From contig NZ_JACLAW010000016.1 in the NCBI RefSeq assembly GCF_014230315.1, positions 1 through 64,000 on the forward strand: 64,000 nucleotides of DNA, given 5' to 3'. How positions within the stretch are numbered: the first letter of the stretch is position 1; the number at the start of each line of letters is the position of its first letter. The DNA is from Novosphingobium flavum. Its GTDB lineage: Bacteria; Pseudomonadota; Alphaproteobacteria; Sphingomonadales; Sphingomonadaceae. A program made the translations under genes and the position numbers. The notes beneath the pieces are model-generated. The model saw nothing but the letters and a program-made list of their open reading frames with translations, was not told the DNA's origin and searched no databases. Positions 15,788 through 25,858 of this stretch are shown in pieces.

Positions 15788-17047
15788 ATGAGCGAGCCGG
15801 AGCGCAAGCGCCGCTGGTACGAGGTGCTGGGGCCGGGGCTGGTGACCGGCGCGGCCGACGACGATCCCTCCGGCGTCGGCACGTACAGCCAGGTCGGCGC
15901 GCAGTTCGGCTATTCGCTTGGCTGGACCCTGTTCTTCGGCTTTCCGCTGCTCGCCTCGATCCAGGCGGTCTGCGCCCAGATCGGCGCAGTGACCGGCAAG
16001 GGGATCGCCCGCAATCTCAGGCAGCACTATCCCCGCTCGCTCCTGCGCGTGACGGTCCTGCTCCTGCTGGTCGCCAATGTGGTCAACATAGGCGCCGATC
16101 TTGGCGCTATGGCCGCCTCGGTCGCCCTGCTGCTGCCGGGCAATGCGATGGCCTGGGTCGTGGGCTTCGGGGTGGTCTCGGTCGTGCTCGAGGTCTGGCT
16201 GAGCTACGAGCGCTATGCCGCTGTTCTGAAATGGACCACGCTCTCGCTGTTCGCCTATGTCGCGGTGGCCTTCGTCGCCCATGTCCCGGTGCTGGAGGCG
16301 CTGCGCGGCCTCACCGTGCCCTCCTTCAGCTTCGGCAAGGAACAGGCCATGGCGCTCGTCGCCGTGTTCGGCACCACGATCAGTCCCTACCTGTTCTTCT
16401 GGCAGGCTGGGCAGGAAGTGGAGGAACAGCACCGCCGCCACGTCAAGCCGCTGATGGTCAGCCCCCGGCAGTTCGTCGGTGAGGAATTGGCGCGGATCCG
16501 GCTCGATACGCTGGTTGGCATGGGCTTTTCCCACATCACCGCGATCTTCATCGTCGTGGCCACGGCGGCGACGCTCCACGCGCACGGCATCCGCGAAATC
16601 GCCAGCGCCGCCCAGGCTGCCGAGGCCCTGCGCCCGATCGCGGGCGACCTTGCCTTCGCTCTCTTCGCGCTGGGGATTGTCGGCACCGGCCTGCTCGCCG
16701 TGCCGATCCTCGCGGGCTCCGCCGCCTATGCGGTCAGCGAGACGTTCGACTGGGTCGAAGGTCTCGACCGCAAGCCGCGCGAGGCCAAGGCCTTCTACGC
16801 GATCATTGCCCTGGCCACGGCGGGCGGCATGGCGCTCAACCTGCTGGCGATCGACCCGATGCAGGCGCTCTATTGGGCCGCCGTGGTCAACGGTCTGCTC
16901 GCCCCGCCGCTGATGGTGGTGACCATGCTGATCTCGCGCAATCCCAGGGTCATGCACAAGCATGTCATTTCGCCGTGGCTGGCCTTCGGCGGCTGGGTCT
17001 CGACCGCGGTGATGACTGCGGTCGCGGCGGTGTTCCTGCTGAGTTAG
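15788..17047 (+). CDS. NRAMP-family divalent-metal transporter, non-canonical motifs
   Basis: 419 residues with about 11 TM helices. The N-terminal ADDDPSGVGTYSQVGAQFGY matches the NRAMP TM1, but the metal-binding DPGN reads DPSG (26-29). The TM6 A/M-P-H motif reads GTTISPY (195-201), so the Met and His ligands are absent. These are typical of a divergent NRAMP-like clade found in many proteobacteria whose substrate is not settled; Mn2+/Fe2+ import should not be assumed. It starts 10 bp after plsC and ends overlapping the convergent tyrA by 4 bp. Confidence 0.85.
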   Translation: MSEPERKRRWYEVLGPGLVTGAADDDPSGVGTYSQVGAQFGYSLGWTLFFGFPLLASIQAVCAQIGAVTGKGIARNLRQHYPRSLLRVTVLLLLVANVVNIGADLGAMAASVALLLPGNAMAWVVGFGVVSVVLEVWLSYERYAAVLKWTTLSLFAYVAVAFVAHVPVLEALRGLTVPSFSFGKEQAMALVAVFGTTISPYLFFWQAGQEVEEQHRRHVKPLMVSPRQFVGEELARIRLDTLVGMGFSHITAIFIVVATAATLHAHGIREIASAAQAAEALRPIAGDLAFALFALGIVGTGLLAVPILAGSAAYAVSETFDWVEGLDRKPREAKAFYAIIALATAGGMALNLLAIDPMQALYWAAVVNGLLAPPLMVVTMLISRNPRVMHKHVISPWLAFGGWVSTAVMTAVAAVFLLS

Positions 17048-17961
17048 CCCTGACCGTTATGGTCGGACCGCCCGAAGTCGGGCCGCGCGTCGTCCTGGCC
17101 CTGTTCGATGATCGAGCGGCGGATCGCGCGGGTGCGGGTGAAGTGATCGAACAACCTGTCGCCCTCGCCGTTGCGGATCGAGCGCTGCAGGGCGGTCAGG
17201 TCCTCGGTGAAGCGCTGGAGGATTTCCAGCACGGCATCGCGGTTGGACAGGAACACGTCGCGCCACATCGTCGGGTCGGAAGCGGCGATGCGGGTAAAGT
17301 CGCGGAAGCCGCCCGCCGAATACTTGATCACCTCGCTCTGGGTCACTTCCTCGAGGTCCGAGGCCGTGCCGACGATGGTATAGGCGATGAGGTGCGGCAC
17401 ATGGCTGGTGACTGCGAGCACCAGATCGTGATGCTGCGGGTTCATCAGCTCGACATGGGCGCCGAGCCCTTCCCAGAACTGGACCAGCTTGGTCAGCAGG
17501 ATCGGATTGGCATCGTCCGGCGGGGTGACGATGCACCAGCGCCGCCCGAACAGGCTGGCAAAGCCCGCGTCCGGGCCGGAGTTTTCCGTGCCCGCAACCG
17601 GGTGGGCCGGGATGATCGCCACGCCGGGCAGGGCCTCGGACAGCGAGGACAGCACGGTCTGCTTGGACGAGCCGACGTCGCTCACCAGCACGCCCGGCTT
17701 GAGGTGGCCCGCCACTTCGCGCGCTGCGGCGCCCATCGCGCCGACCGGCACGCAGAACACCACGAGGTCGGCCCCCGCCACGGCCTCGGCCGCCGTCTCG
17801 CACACCTGCGCCACCAGTCCGCGCGCCCGTGCCCGCTCGCGCGTCGCCGGGTCGGCGTCATAGCCGGTGGTGTGCACACCGGGCAGATACTCCTGCACGG
17901 CCAGCCCGGTCGATCCGCCCAGCAGCCCCAGCCCGATGATCGCGACCGCTCCGAACATCAC
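17044..17961 (-). CDS. tyrA: Prephenate/arogenate dehydrogenase
   Basis: 305-residue NAD(P)-dependent oxidoreductase of tyrosine biosynthesis. N-terminal Rossmann motif [15 protein letters not shown] (about 7-21) with an acidic residue following (GYDADP), then [11 protein letters not shown] and [19 protein letters not shown] (the TyrA substrate-binding His region), and the C-terminal helical PDH domain. Whether it uses prephenate or arogenate cannot be told here. It overlaps hisC by 4 bp; hisC-tyrA pairing is common in alphaproteobacteria, where the HisC enzyme may also transaminate aromatic precursors. Confidence 0.93.
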   Translation of the reverse strand: MMFGAVAIIGLGLLGGSTGLAVQEYLPGVHTTGYDADPATRERARARGLVAQVCETAAEAVAGADLVVFCVPVGAMGAAAREVAGHLKPGVLVSDVGSSKQTVLSSLSEALPGVAIIPAHPVAGTENSGPDAGFASLFGRRWCIVTPPDDANPILLTKLVQFWEGLGAHVELMNPQHHDLVLAVTSHVPHLIAYTIVGTASDLEEVTQSEVIKYSAGGFRDFTRIAASDPTMWRDVFLSNRDAVLEILQRFTEDLTALQRSIRNGEGDRLFDHFTRTRAIRRSIIEQGQDDARPDFGRSDHNGQG

Positions 17962-19055
17962 GCAGCCTTGGCCAGATCGCGCAGGATGCGGACGATGTCG
18001 TTCATCTGCTCGGCCGTGCCGATGGTGATGCGCAGCCCATGCGGCAGGCCCTGTCCCGGCAGCCAGCGGACGATGTAGCCCTGCGCGGCAAGCCCGTTGT
18101 AGGCCGTCTCGGCGGTCAGCTTGCCCTCGAACAGCACCAGCACGAAATTGGCCTCGCTCGGCACCGGGCGCAGGCCGTGGTTGGCAAGGCCGCCAAGCGC
18201 CGTGACGAAGCGCGCCCGCTCGGCCGCGTTGTGGCGGCGCGAATGGTCGACGAACTCCTGGTGCTCGACCGCCGCAAGCGTCGCCGCCTGGGCCGAATTG
18301 CTGAGCGGAAACGGCCCGCGGATGCGGTTCATCGTCCCGATCAGTTCCGCCGCGCCGGTTGCCCAGCCGACCCGATCTCCAGCCAGCCCATAAGCCTTGG
18401 AGAAGGTGCGGGTGACCAGCACGTTGCCGGCCGTCTCCGCCAGCGCCAGCGCCCCGTCGTCATCCTCGGGCGCGACATATTCGGCATAGGCCTGATCGAT
18501 CACCAGCAGCACGTCGCCCGGCAGCGCCGCGTGGAGCCGCGCGATTTCGCCCTGCGGCAGGTATGAGCCGGTCGGGTTGTTGGGGTTGGCGATGAACACC
18601 ACGCGCGTCCGCTCGCTCACCAGGGCGAGCAGGGCATCGACGTCCGTGCCATAGTCGTCATCCGGCGCGATCACGGGGGTCGCCCCGCAGCGGCGCGCGG
18701 CGATGTCGTAAAGCGAAAAGCCGTAGCGGACGTAGAGCACCTCGTCCCCCGGCCCGGCATAGCAGCCCGCCGCGATGGCCAGCAGCTCGCCCGATCCGGT
18801 GCCGCAGACGATGCGGGCCGGGTCGATCCCGTGCAGGGCGCCGAGCGCCTTGCGAAGGGCGTGGCTGTCCGGATCGGGATAGAGCGACGGCTTCACCGCA
18901 TGGTCGCGCGCCAGCAGCGCCGCCGGGCTGGTGCCGAGCGGGTTCTCGTTGGCCGAAAGCTTGATCAGCGGGCGCCCGTCCGCGCCGGCCGACTTGCCGG
19001 GGACATAGGCGTGGATCTCGGCGATCCAGGGCTTGGGGGCGGGAAGCTTGGTCAT
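17958..19055 (-). CDS. hisC: Histidinol-phosphate aminotransferase
   Basis: 365-residue PLP aminotransferase, class I/II fold. Conserved ANENPLG (35-41), [10 protein letters not shown] (157-166), IDQAYAEY, and the PLP lysine K220 in [15 protein letters not shown]. It catalyses histidinol phosphate and 2-oxoglutarate interconversion. Its partner tyrA suggests a possible second role in aromatic amino-acid transamination, as seen in related organisms. Confidence 0.93.
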   Translation of the reverse strand: MTKLPAPKPWIAEIHAYVPGKSAGADGRPLIKLSANENPLGTSPAALLARDHAVKPSLYPDPDSHALRKALGALHGIDPARIVCGTGSGELLAIAAGCYAGPGDEVLYVRYGFSLYDIAARRCGATPVIAPDDDYGTDVDALLALVSERTRVVFIANPNNPTGSYLPQGEIARLHAALPGDVLLVIDQAYAEYVAPEDDDGALALAETAGNVLVTRTFSKAYGLAGDRVGWATGAAELIGTMNRIRGPFPLSNSAQAATLAAVEHQEFVDHSRRHNAAERARFVTALGGLANHGLRPVPSEANFVLVLFEGKLTAETAYNGLAAQGYIVRWLPGQGLPHGLRITIGTAEQMNDIVRILRDLAKAA

Positions 19056-19143
19056 GACGGCTGGCCCTTAGCAGGCTTGCGCGCGTTTGACAGCCTCGCT
19101 TGCATTGACACCGTGCCTGCGGTCCCCCAATTCGCTTGCCATT

Positions 19144-20265
19144 ATGGCGACCGCACCGCTCCTTGCCTCCAGCACCGTGCTGGACCTTGCCCAGCCGCTC
19201 CCGCTCGATGGCGGGCAGCAGCTCGACGGCGTGCGCATTGCCTACGAAACCTACGGCACCCTCGCGGCAGACCGCTCCAACGCCATCCTGATCTGCCATG
19301 CGCTGACCGGGGACCAGCACGTCGCCAGCCCGCACCCGATCACCGGCAAGCCCGGTTGGTGGGTGCGCATGGTCGGTCCCGGCAAGCCGATCGACACTGA
19401 CCGCTTCTTCGTGATCTGCGCCAACGTCCTCGGCTCCTGCATGGGCTCGACCGGCCCGGCCAGCCTTGCGCCCGATGGCAAGCCGTGGGGCATGCGCTTC
19501 CCGGTGATCACCGTGCGCGACATGGTCCGCGCCCACGTCGCCCTGCTCGACGCGCTCGGGATCGACTGCCTTCACGCCGTGGTCGGCGGCTCGATGGGCG
19601 GGATGCAGGCGCTCAGCCTCGCCGCCAATTTCCCCGAGCGGGCCGCCGCCGTGCTGGTCCTCGCCTCGACTGCGCGCCACTCCGCGCAGAACATCGCCTT
19701 CCACGAGGTCGGGCGCCAGGCGATCATGGCCGATCCCAAGTGGAAGGATGGGGACTATTACGGAAGCGCCGGGCAAGGGGGCAAGGGCCCGGAAAAGGGC
19801 CTCGCCGTCGCCCGCATGGCCGCGCACATCACCTATCTTTCCGAAGAGGGGATGCACGACAAGTTCGGCCGCAACCTGCAGGACCGTTCGGAAAAGACCT
19901 TCGGCTTCGACGCCGATTTCCAGGTCGAATCCTACCTGCGCTACCAGGGCCTTTCGTTCATCGAGCGGTTCGATGCCAACTCGTACCTCTACATCACCCG
20001 GGCGATGGACTATTTCGATCTGGCCGAGGAACACGGCGGGCGTCTCGCCGATGCCTTCGCGAACAGCACGGCGCGCTTCTGCCTCGTCTCCTTCGATACG
20101 GACTGGCTCTATCCCACCCCCGAATCGCGTTCGATCGCCCATGCGCTCAACGCCGCCGGCTGTCCGGTCAGCTTCATGGAACTGTCGGCCCCCTTCGGGC
20201 ACGATTCCTTCCTGCTCGAAGTCCCCGCGCTTGACGGGGTGATCAAGGGCTTCCTCGGGGCATGA
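19144..20265 (+). CDS. metX: Homoserine O-acyltransferase MetX
   Basis: 373 residues (ATG at 19144; 19 extra codons upstream lack a start context). Alpha/beta-hydrolase fold with nucleophile S150 in [11 protein letters not shown], the acid in SFDTDWLYP, and His353 in FGHDSFLLE. Family members use acetyl-CoA or, often when paired with MetW as here, succinyl-CoA, so the acyl donor is open. Overlaps metW by 4 bp. Confidence 0.94.
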   Translation: MATAPLLASSTVLDLAQPLPLDGGQQLDGVRIAYETYGTLAADRSNAILICHALTGDQHVASPHPITGKPGWWVRMVGPGKPIDTDRFFVICANVLGSCMGSTGPASLAPDGKPWGMRFPVITVRDMVRAHVALLDALGIDCLHAVVGGSMGGMQALSLAANFPERAAAVLVLASTARHSAQNIAFHEVGRQAIMADPKWKDGDYYGSAGQGGKGPEKGLAVARMAAHITYLSEEGMHDKFGRNLQDRSEKTFGFDADFQVESYLRYQGLSFIERFDANSYLYITRAMDYFDLAEEHGGRLADAFANSTARFCLVSFDTDWLYPTPESRSIAHALNAAGCPVSFMELSAPFGHDSFLLEVPALDGVIKGFLGA

Positions 20266-20849
20266 ACGCGCTGCGCCCGGATCTCGCGATCATCGCGGAC
20301 AATGTGTCGCCCAGCGCCAGCGTGCTAGACGTCGGCTGCGGCGATGGCGCGCTGCTCTCGGCCCTGCGCGAAAAGGGCTGCGATGCGCGCGGGATGGAGC
20401 TTGATCCCCACAACGTCGCCGAATGCGTGGCGCGCGGGCTCTCGGTCATCCAGGGCGATGCCGACAAGGATCTCGTCTTCTACCCCGACAAGGCGTTCGA
20501 CTGCGCGATCCTCAGCCAGACCCTGCAGACCACGATGCGCCCCGACAAGGTGCTCGACGAACTGCTCCGGATCGGGCGCAAGGCGGTGGTCTCGTTCCCC
20601 AATTTCGCCCACTGGCGGGTGCGCCTCTCGCTGCTGTGGGGCGGCCGCATGCCGGTCACGCGCCTGCTGCCCGTGGCCTGGTACGAAACGCCCAACATCC
20701 ACCACCTGACGATCGACGATTTCCGCGCCCTGATGGCCGAACGCGGGATAAAGGTCGAACACGCCTGGTTCCTCAAGGGTGATCGCCAGACCAGCGCCAC
20801 GGCCGCCAACTTCCGCGCCGAACACGCCGTCTTCCTGATCTCGCGCTAA
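20262..20849 (+). CDS. metW: Methionine-biosynthesis methyltransferase-fold protein MetW
   Basis: 195 residues, SAM-methyltransferase fold with motif [16 protein letters not shown] (about 24-38) and [14 protein letters not shown] overlap with metX. It works with MetX in methionine biosynthesis; its exact chemistry is not clear from sequence. The frame stops just before a repeat-rich spacer. Confidence 0.92.
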   Translation: MNALRPDLAIIADNVSPSASVLDVGCGDGALLSALREKGCDARGMELDPHNVAECVARGLSVIQGDADKDLVFYPDKAFDCAILSQTLQTTMRPDKVLDELLRIGRKAVVSFPNFAHWRVRLSLLWGGRMPVTRLLPVAWYETPNIHHLTIDDFRALMAERGIKVEHAWFLKGDRQTSATAANFRAEHAVFLISR

Positions 20850-20871
20850 GGCGCCCTCATCTCCCGCGCCT

Positions 20872-20990
20872 CGTCATTGCGAGGAGCGAAGCATCCCGCT
20901 CACCCGTCGTCATTGCGAGGAGCGCGGCGACGAAGCAATCCAGGGCGGTTGAGCGCAGCGGCCTTGGATTCCTCCGCTGCGCTCGCAAAG
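20872..20990. repeat. Intergenic CGTCATTGCGAG-type repeat, tandem unit
   Basis: CGTCATTGCGAGGAGCG occurs at 20872-20888 and again at 20908-20924 (period 36). Downstream are AAGCAATCCAGGGC and its inverse GGATTCCTCCGC...GCTCGCAA, forming an imperfect palindrome. The same element recurs at 23469 and 42603, always in convergent or terminal intergenic space, a REP-like dispersed family. Confidence 0.75.
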
Positions 20991-20997
20991 AAGTGAC

Positions 20998-21777
20998 TCA
21001 ATCCACCCGCGAAGCATCATTCACGCAGGTCACGCTGTCCCCCCGCGCCAGAACCCAGAGCGATAGCCCTGCCGCCTTGGCCCGCTCCACCGCCAGCGAG
21101 GTCGGCAGCGAAACCGTAACCAGCGTGGTCGCCCCCGCCTTCACCGCCTTCTCGACGATCTCGTAGCTGCACCTTGCGGTCGAGAGCACGAAGCCGCCGT
21201 CCAGCGGCCAGCCGGTCCGCGCCATGCCGCCGATCAGCTTGTCGAGCGCGTTGTGGCGGCCCACGTCCTCGCGGATCTCGGCGATCCGGCCCGAGGGTGT
21301 GCACCAGGCCGCGGCATGTGCCGCCCCGGTGCGGCGGTTCAGGTCCTGCCGCTCGGGCAGTTCCTCCAGCGCGGCAAAGATCGCCTGCGGGTCGATCGGC
21401 TCGTGCGCCGCCACCGGGGGCAGGGGCCGTGTCACTTCGGCGAGGTTCTCCATCCCGCACAGGCCGCAGCTCGATTCGGCCACGCGCGTGCGCACCCGCT
21501 CGGTCAGCCGCTCGATCCCGAGGCCCGCCAGCCTTGCCCGCACGATCCAGCCCTGCTCGACCTCGGCCAGCCCCACGTCGGTCACGTCGTCCGCGCTCGT
21601 CGCCAATCCTTCCGACAGGGCAAAGCCCGTGGCAAAGTCGACGAGGTACTCGGGCGTGGCCATCATCACTGCATAGGCAAGGCCATTGAACTCGAGCGCG
21701 ACCGGGGCTTCCGGCACCCAGTCGCGCGTGACCGGGCGCAGCGCGCCCTCGGCCGATACGGTGAAAGCGTCGGTCAT
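20998..21777 (-). CDS. fdhD: Formate dehydrogenase accessory sulfurtransferase FdhD
   Basis: 259 residues (ATG at 21777; the frame continues upstream as noncoding-looking Arg/Ala-rich sequence). The conserved CxxC is C104/C107 in SSCGLCGMENL; FdhD uses it to transfer sulfur from IscS to the Mo/W-bis-PGD cofactor of formate dehydrogenase. Other family marks are DVGRHNALDKLIG and LSTARCSYEIVEKA. No formate dehydrogenase gene is in the window, so its target is elsewhere. Confidence 0.92.
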   Translation of the reverse strand: MTDAFTVSAEGALRPVTRDWVPEAPVALEFNGLAYAVMMATPEYLVDFATGFALSEGLATSADDVTDVGLAEVEQGWIVRARLAGLGIERLTERVRTRVAESSCGLCGMENLAEVTRPLPPVAAHEPIDPQAIFAALEELPERQDLNRRTGAAHAAAWCTPSGRIAEIREDVGRHNALDKLIGGMARTGWPLDGGFVLSTARCSYEIVEKAVKAGATTLVTVSLPTSLAVERAKAAGLSLWVLARGDSVTCVNDASRVD

Positions 21778-21784
21778 CGCCGCC

Positions 21785-22168
21785 TCAGCCGTAGCGATAG
21801 ACCGCGCAGAGCTTGTTGCCGGTCTGGTCGCGCAGATAGGCAAGGTAGAGGTGCCCGAAGGGACCGTTGCGCTCGCCCGGCGGGCTTTCCGCCGTCGTCC
21901 CGCCATTGGCGATGCCGGCGGCGTGCCAGGCATCGATCTGTTCCGGGCTCTCGGCCTGAAAGCCAATGGTAACGCCGTTGCCGAAGGTCGCAGGCTCGCC
22001 GTTGACCGGCTTCGTCACCAGCAGCACGCCGCCCTTGTGAATGTAGCGCACGCGGCTGCCGTCCGATGCGGGCACGCCCGGCTCGCCGCCGAGAGCGGTG
22101 AACAGCGCGTCGTACAACTGCTGCGAGGCGGGAACGTCATTGCTGCCGACAGTGATGTGAGTGAACAT
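21785..22168 (-). CDS. VOC-superfamily (glyoxalase-like) protein
   Basis: 127 residues from the ATG at 22168. Begins MFTHITVGSNDVPASQQLYD, with the first beta-alpha-beta VOC unit and metal-type His4, then GNGVTIGFQAESPEQIDAWH and GPFGHLYLAYLRDQTGNKLC. It is of the YghJ/bleomycin-resistance-like clade; substrate unknown. It ends 7 bp upstream of fdhD on the same strand, so they may be cotranscribed. Confidence 0.85.
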   Translation of the reverse strand: MFTHITVGSNDVPASQQLYDALFTALGGEPGVPASDGSRVRYIHKGGVLLVTKPVNGEPATFGNGVTIGFQAESPEQIDAWHAAGIANGGTTAESPPGERNGPFGHLYLAYLRDQTGNKLCAVYRYG

Positions 22169-22310
22169 GGAGGCTCCGCTTGGTTGGGTCGCTCTGGTCT
22201 GTGCCCGGCATGGTTCTTGGGCCGAAATCCGCTCCGGCACAATCGCCAGTCTGGCGCTTCAGCCATTTTGGATGAGTGCCATTCAGGTTCGGGCGGCTAT
22301 GAGGCCCGCG

Positions 22311-22691
22311 ATGAAAAACCGCGCCGCCCTTTCCCTCGCCCTGCTGGCCTCGGCCGCCTGCTCCCTCTCCGCTCCCGCTTTCGCCGCCCGTCCGCTCACG
22401 GCGGACGAGCGCATGGCCCTGCGCTGCGGCGCGGCCTTCGCCGTTGTCGCCACCGGTCAGGCCCGGGGCGATGCGGCGATGAAGCAATATCCGCCCATGG
22501 CCCAGCGCGGCCGCGAATACTTCGTGCGCCTCGCCGCGCAGCTGATGGACGATGCCGGGATGGACGAGGCCGGGGTGCGCGCTGCCGCCCGCGCCGAGGC
22601 GCAGGTCCTCGCCCGCCAGCGCGGGGTGGAGGGGATGATGCCCTTCTGCCTCAAGATGCTCGATGCCCAGCCCGGTTTCGCGCCCCGATAA
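22311..22691 (+). CDS. Small secreted protein of unknown function
   Basis: 126 residues. MKNRAALSLALLASAACSLS is a signal peptide, ending at AFAARP. ATG at 22299 (MRPAMKNR) is an alternative start. The mature part is helical, with two Cys (LRCGAAF, MPFCLKM) that may pair. It resembles conserved small periplasmic proteins of sphingomonads, but I recognise no named domain. Confidence 0.7.
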   Translation: MKNRAALSLALLASAACSLSAPAFAARPLTADERMALRCGAAFAVVATGQARGDAAMKQYPPMAQRGREYFVRLAAQLMDDAGMDEAGVRAAARAEAQVLARQRGVEGMMPFCLKMLDAQPGFAPR

Positions 22692-22769
22692 ATCCCCGCC
22701 GCGATAAACAGGCAGTATTCACCGGTTATTTGCGCACCCGGCGGTTGATCTTGGCCGCCGCACTGCGGC

Positions 22770-23453
22770 ATGGCCGTATCCATGTGGCAGCTTTACCAGT
22801 TTCCTCTTTGTCCCTTCAGCCGCAAGGTTCGCCTGCACCTCGCGGAAAAGGGCATTCCCTTTGAGCTGTGGCGCGAAAATCCGTGGGACATGCGCGACGA
22901 ATTCGTGGTGATGAACCCGGCCGCGCGCACCCCGGTGATCCGCAACGAGGAACGCGGCATCACCGTGGTCGATAGCCGTGCAATCTCCGAATATTTCGAG
23001 GAAACGGTCGACAAGAACCCGATGATCAACGGCACCTCGGCCAACCGGGCCGAGATCCGCCGCCTCGTCGCCCTGTTCGACGAGAATTTCTACGGCGACG
23101 TCACCGCTCCGCTTCTGCACGAACGGATGAAGAAGCGCCTCGTCTATCGCCAGTCGCCCGACAGCCGGATGCTGCGCGAGGCGATGAAGCTGGCGCACGA
23201 GCATCTCGAATATATCGACTATCTGATCGATACCCGCCCCTGGCTGGCCGGCGCGACGATGAGCCTCGCCGATCTTGCCGCCGCCGCCCAGATCTCGGTG
23301 GCGGACTACCTTGGCGGGCTCGACTGGTCGGGCCATGAACAGGCCAAAGGCTGGTACTCGGTGTTCAAGAGCCGCCCCAGCTTCCGCCCCCTGCTGGCCG
23401 AACGCATGGAAGTGATTCAGCCGCCGAGCCACTATGCGGACGTGAACTGGTAA
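22770..23453 (+). CDS. Glutathione S-transferase family protein
   Basis: 227 residues, or 223 from the ATG at 22782 (MWQLYQFPLCPFSRKVRLHL). The thioredoxin-fold N-domain carries CPFS at the position of the catalytic Cys/Ser of Omega/Beta-like GSTs, followed by NPAARTPVI (cis-Pro) and DSRAISEYFE (glutathione-binding D/S). The helical C-domain (about 90-215) holds RPWLAGATMSLADLAAAAQI. Substrate unknown. Confidence 0.88.
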   Translation: MAVSMWQLYQFPLCPFSRKVRLHLAEKGIPFELWRENPWDMRDEFVVMNPAARTPVIRNEERGITVVDSRAISEYFEETVDKNPMINGTSANRAEIRRLVALFDENFYGDVTAPLLHERMKKRLVYRQSPDSRMLREAMKLAHEHLEYIDYLIDTRPWLAGATMSLADLAAAAQISVADYLGGLDWSGHEQAKGWYSVFKSRPSFRPLLAERMEVIQPPSHYADVNW

Positions 23454-23468
23454 GATTGTACCCTAATT

Positions 23469-23494
23469 CGTCATTGCTTCGCTGCGCTCGCAAT
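23469..23494. repeat. Short copy of the CGTCATTGC repeat
   Basis: CGTCATTGCTTCGCTGCGCTCGCAA, a truncated copy with the internal palindrome collapsed, between the convergent GST and reductase genes. Same family as 20872-20990 and 42603-42685. Confidence 0.7.
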
Positions 23495-23505
23495 ACCGAG
23501 GGTGC

Positions 23506-24447
23506 TTACGCGAGGCCCCGCTTGTCGCCAAAGCGGCCGTGCTTGCGGTAGCGCACCAGCCAGCGGTCAAGAAACAACCCCATCGGCCGCGCCGTCACGC
23601 CCAGCGCCTTCAGCCCCGGCAGCCCGGTGCCGACATTGCCCGCGCGCAGCAGGGCCAGCTGGTCCGAGCTGATCGGCGTGCCGGGCACGGCGGCGATCAC
23701 GGTCGAGACGATCTCGGGCAGCGGCGCGAACAGCGGCTTGCGGCCCTCGCCGGCGGCGATCCGCTGGTTCAGCTCCAGCATGGTCACCACTTCCGGGCCG
23801 ACCAGTTCAAACGTCTTGCCGCCGAAGCGGGCCGGGTCGGGCAGGGCCGAAGCGACTGCCTGGGCCACGTCGTCGATGAAGACCGGCTGCAGCTTCGCCT
23901 CGGGGCAGAACACCGGCAGGACCGGGGCCGAGGCGATCAGGGCGGCGAACATGTTGATGAACTTGTCGTCCGGCCCGAACACCACCGAGGGGCGCAGCAC
24001 GGTCGCCTTGGGGAAGGCGGCGAGCACGGCCTGCTCGCCTTCGCCCTTGGTCCGCGCATAGTCGGTGGCGGCATTGGCGTCGGCGCCATTGGCCGAACCC
24101 AGCACGAAGGCCGATGCGCCCGCGGCGCTGGCGGCGGCGGCAAGGGCGGCCGGCGCGCGCACGTGCAGCGCATCGAGATCGCCGGTAAACGAGCCCGCGA
24201 GATAGACCACCGCGTCGGCCCCTGCCACCAGCTTGGCGGCATCCGTCTTGGTCACGTCGGCGCGGACGAACTGGATCTGGCCGAGGTTGGCCAGCGGCCT
24301 CAGCTTCACGGCCCGTTCCGGATGGCGGCAGATCACCCTGAGCCTTGCCCCGCGCCCCAGCAGTTCCTGCGCGGCGTGGGAGCCGATGAAGCCATCCCCG
24401 CCGACGAGGACGACGAGCTTGCCGGAAAGGGTATCGGTGCTGGCCAT
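23506..24447 (-). CDS. NAD(P)-binding reductase, NDUFA9-like (atypical SDR)
   Basis: 313 residues from the ATG at 24447. N-terminal NAD(P) motif VVLVGGDGFIGSHAAQELL (about 12-30), then ADVTKTDAAKLVAGADAVV, YARTKGEGEQAV (YxxxK-like) and LRPSVVFGPDDKFINMFAAL. These match the complex-I-NDUFA9-subfamily atypical SDR proteins, present as single genes near coenzyme Q genes in alphaproteobacteria. Substrate unknown. Confidence 0.85.
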   Translation of the reverse strand: MASTDTLSGKLVVLVGGDGFIGSHAAQELLGRGARLRVICRHPERAVKLRPLANLGQIQFVRADVTKTDAAKLVAGADAVVYLAGSFTGDLDALHVRAPAALAAAASAAGASAFVLGSANGADANAATDYARTKGEGEQAVLAAFPKATVLRPSVVFGPDDKFINMFAALIASAPVLPVFCPEAKLQPVFIDDVAQAVASALPDPARFGGKTFELVGPEVVTMLELNQRIAAGEGRKPLFAPLPEIVSTVIAAVPGTPISSDQLALLRAGNVGTGLPGLKALGVTARPMGLFLDRWLVRYRKHGRFGDKRGLA

Positions 24448-24692
24448 GGTAATCCGTGTGACTCGCGCAAGGTTTCGCTGGTGCGGCCTGCCTTGGCACA
24501 GGGCGGCGGCGGCGGCAACAGGGCGCGCTCGCACGGATGTCGCGCCGCTGCGGCGATCGCTTCATCCCGTTGATATTGCACGTGCGAAGCCACGCGATTG
24601 ACCCGGCGCGGGCGCCTCTCTACGGTCCTTCCCTCACTTGGCGCTGTTCCGCGTCAATGCGATAGCGCGATGCGAAGGACACGGGCGGCGGT

Positions 24693-25826
24693 ATGAGTGA
24701 TGATTGCAAGGGCAAGGTTGCGCTGATCACCGGAATCACCGGGCAGGACGGCTCCTACCTCGCCGAATTCCTGCTCGCCAAGGGCTACGAGGTGCACGGC
24801 ATCAAGCGCCGCGCCTCCTCGTTCAACACCCAGCGGATCGACCATATCTATCAGGATCCGCACGCCAATTCGCCCAACCTCAAGCTCCACTACGGCGACC
24901 TGTCGGACACCTCGAACCTCACCCGCGTCCTGTCCGAAGTGCGGCCCGACGAGGTCTACAACCTCGGCGCGCAGAGCCATGTCGCAGTCTCGTTCGAGGC
25001 GCCGGAATATACCGCCGATGTCGACGGGCTCGGCGCCCTGCGCCTGCTCGAGGCGATCCGCTTCCTCGGCCTCGAGAAGAAGACCCGGTTTTACCAGGCC
25101 TCGACCTCGGAGCTTTACGGCCTCGTCCAGGAAACCCCCCAGCGCGAAACCACGCCCTTCCACCCGCGCTCGCCTTATGCCGTGGCCAAGCTCTATGCCT
25201 ACTGGATCACGGTGAACTACCGCGAGGCCTACGGGATCTACGCCTGCAACGGCATCCTGTTCAATCACGAGAGCCCGCGCCGGGGCGAGACCTTCGTCAC
25301 CCGCAAGGTCACGCGCGGCCTCGCCAATATCAGCCAGGGCCTCGAAACCTGCCTCTACATGGGCAACCTCGATTCCCTGCGCGACTGGGGCCACGCCAAG
25401 GACTATGTCCGGATGCAGTGGCTGATGCTGCAGCAGGACGTGGCCGAAGACTTCGTGATCGCCACCGGCGTCCAGTATTCGGTGCGCCAGTTCATCCTCT
25501 GGGCCGCCGCCGAACTCGGCATCACCCTGTCCTTCTCGGGCGAGGGGGTGAACGAGGTGGCCACGGTCGAGGCCGTGGCCGACATCGATGCGGTCACGGT
25601 CCGCCCCGGCGACGTGATCGTGCGGGTTGATCCGCGCTATTTCCGCCCGGCCGAGGTCGAGACCCTGCTTGGCGATCCGACCATGGCGCGCGAAAAGCTC
25701 GGCTGGGTGCCGGAAATCACCGTGCAGGAGATGTGCGCCGAAATGGTCGCCGATGACCTCAAGACCGCGCGCCGCCATGCCCTGCTCAAGCACCACGGGT
25801 TCGAGGTGCCGGTCGCGCTCGAATAG
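24693..25826 (+). CDS. gmd: GDP-mannose 4,6-dehydratase
   Basis: 377-residue SDR enzyme. [15 protein letters not shown] (NAD-binding, about 10-24), HYGDLSD, catalytic [18 protein letters not shown] (Tyr-Lys pair) and [16 protein letters not shown] are diagnostic for Gmd. It makes GDP-4-keto-6-deoxymannose, precursor of GDP-rhamnose, fucose and perosamine in surface glycans. The next two genes are a DprE1/DprE2-like pair 32 bp downstream. Confidence 0.95.
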   Translation: MSDDCKGKVALITGITGQDGSYLAEFLLAKGYEVHGIKRRASSFNTQRIDHIYQDPHANSPNLKLHYGDLSDTSNLTRVLSEVRPDEVYNLGAQSHVAVSFEAPEYTADVDGLGALRLLEAIRFLGLEKKTRFYQASTSELYGLVQETPQRETTPFHPRSPYAVAKLYAYWITVNYREAYGIYACNGILFNHESPRRGETFVTRKVTRGLANISQGLETCLYMGNLDSLRDWGHAKDYVRMQWLMLQQDVAEDFVIATGVQYSVRQFILWAAAELGITLSFSGEGVNEVATVEAVADIDAVTVRPGDVIVRVDPRYFRPAEVETLLGDPTMAREKLGWVPEITVQEMCAEMVADDLKTARRHALLKHHGFEVPVALE

Positions 25827-25858
25827 GCGCCAGCCGGGGCCGGAACGGGGGAGACGTA

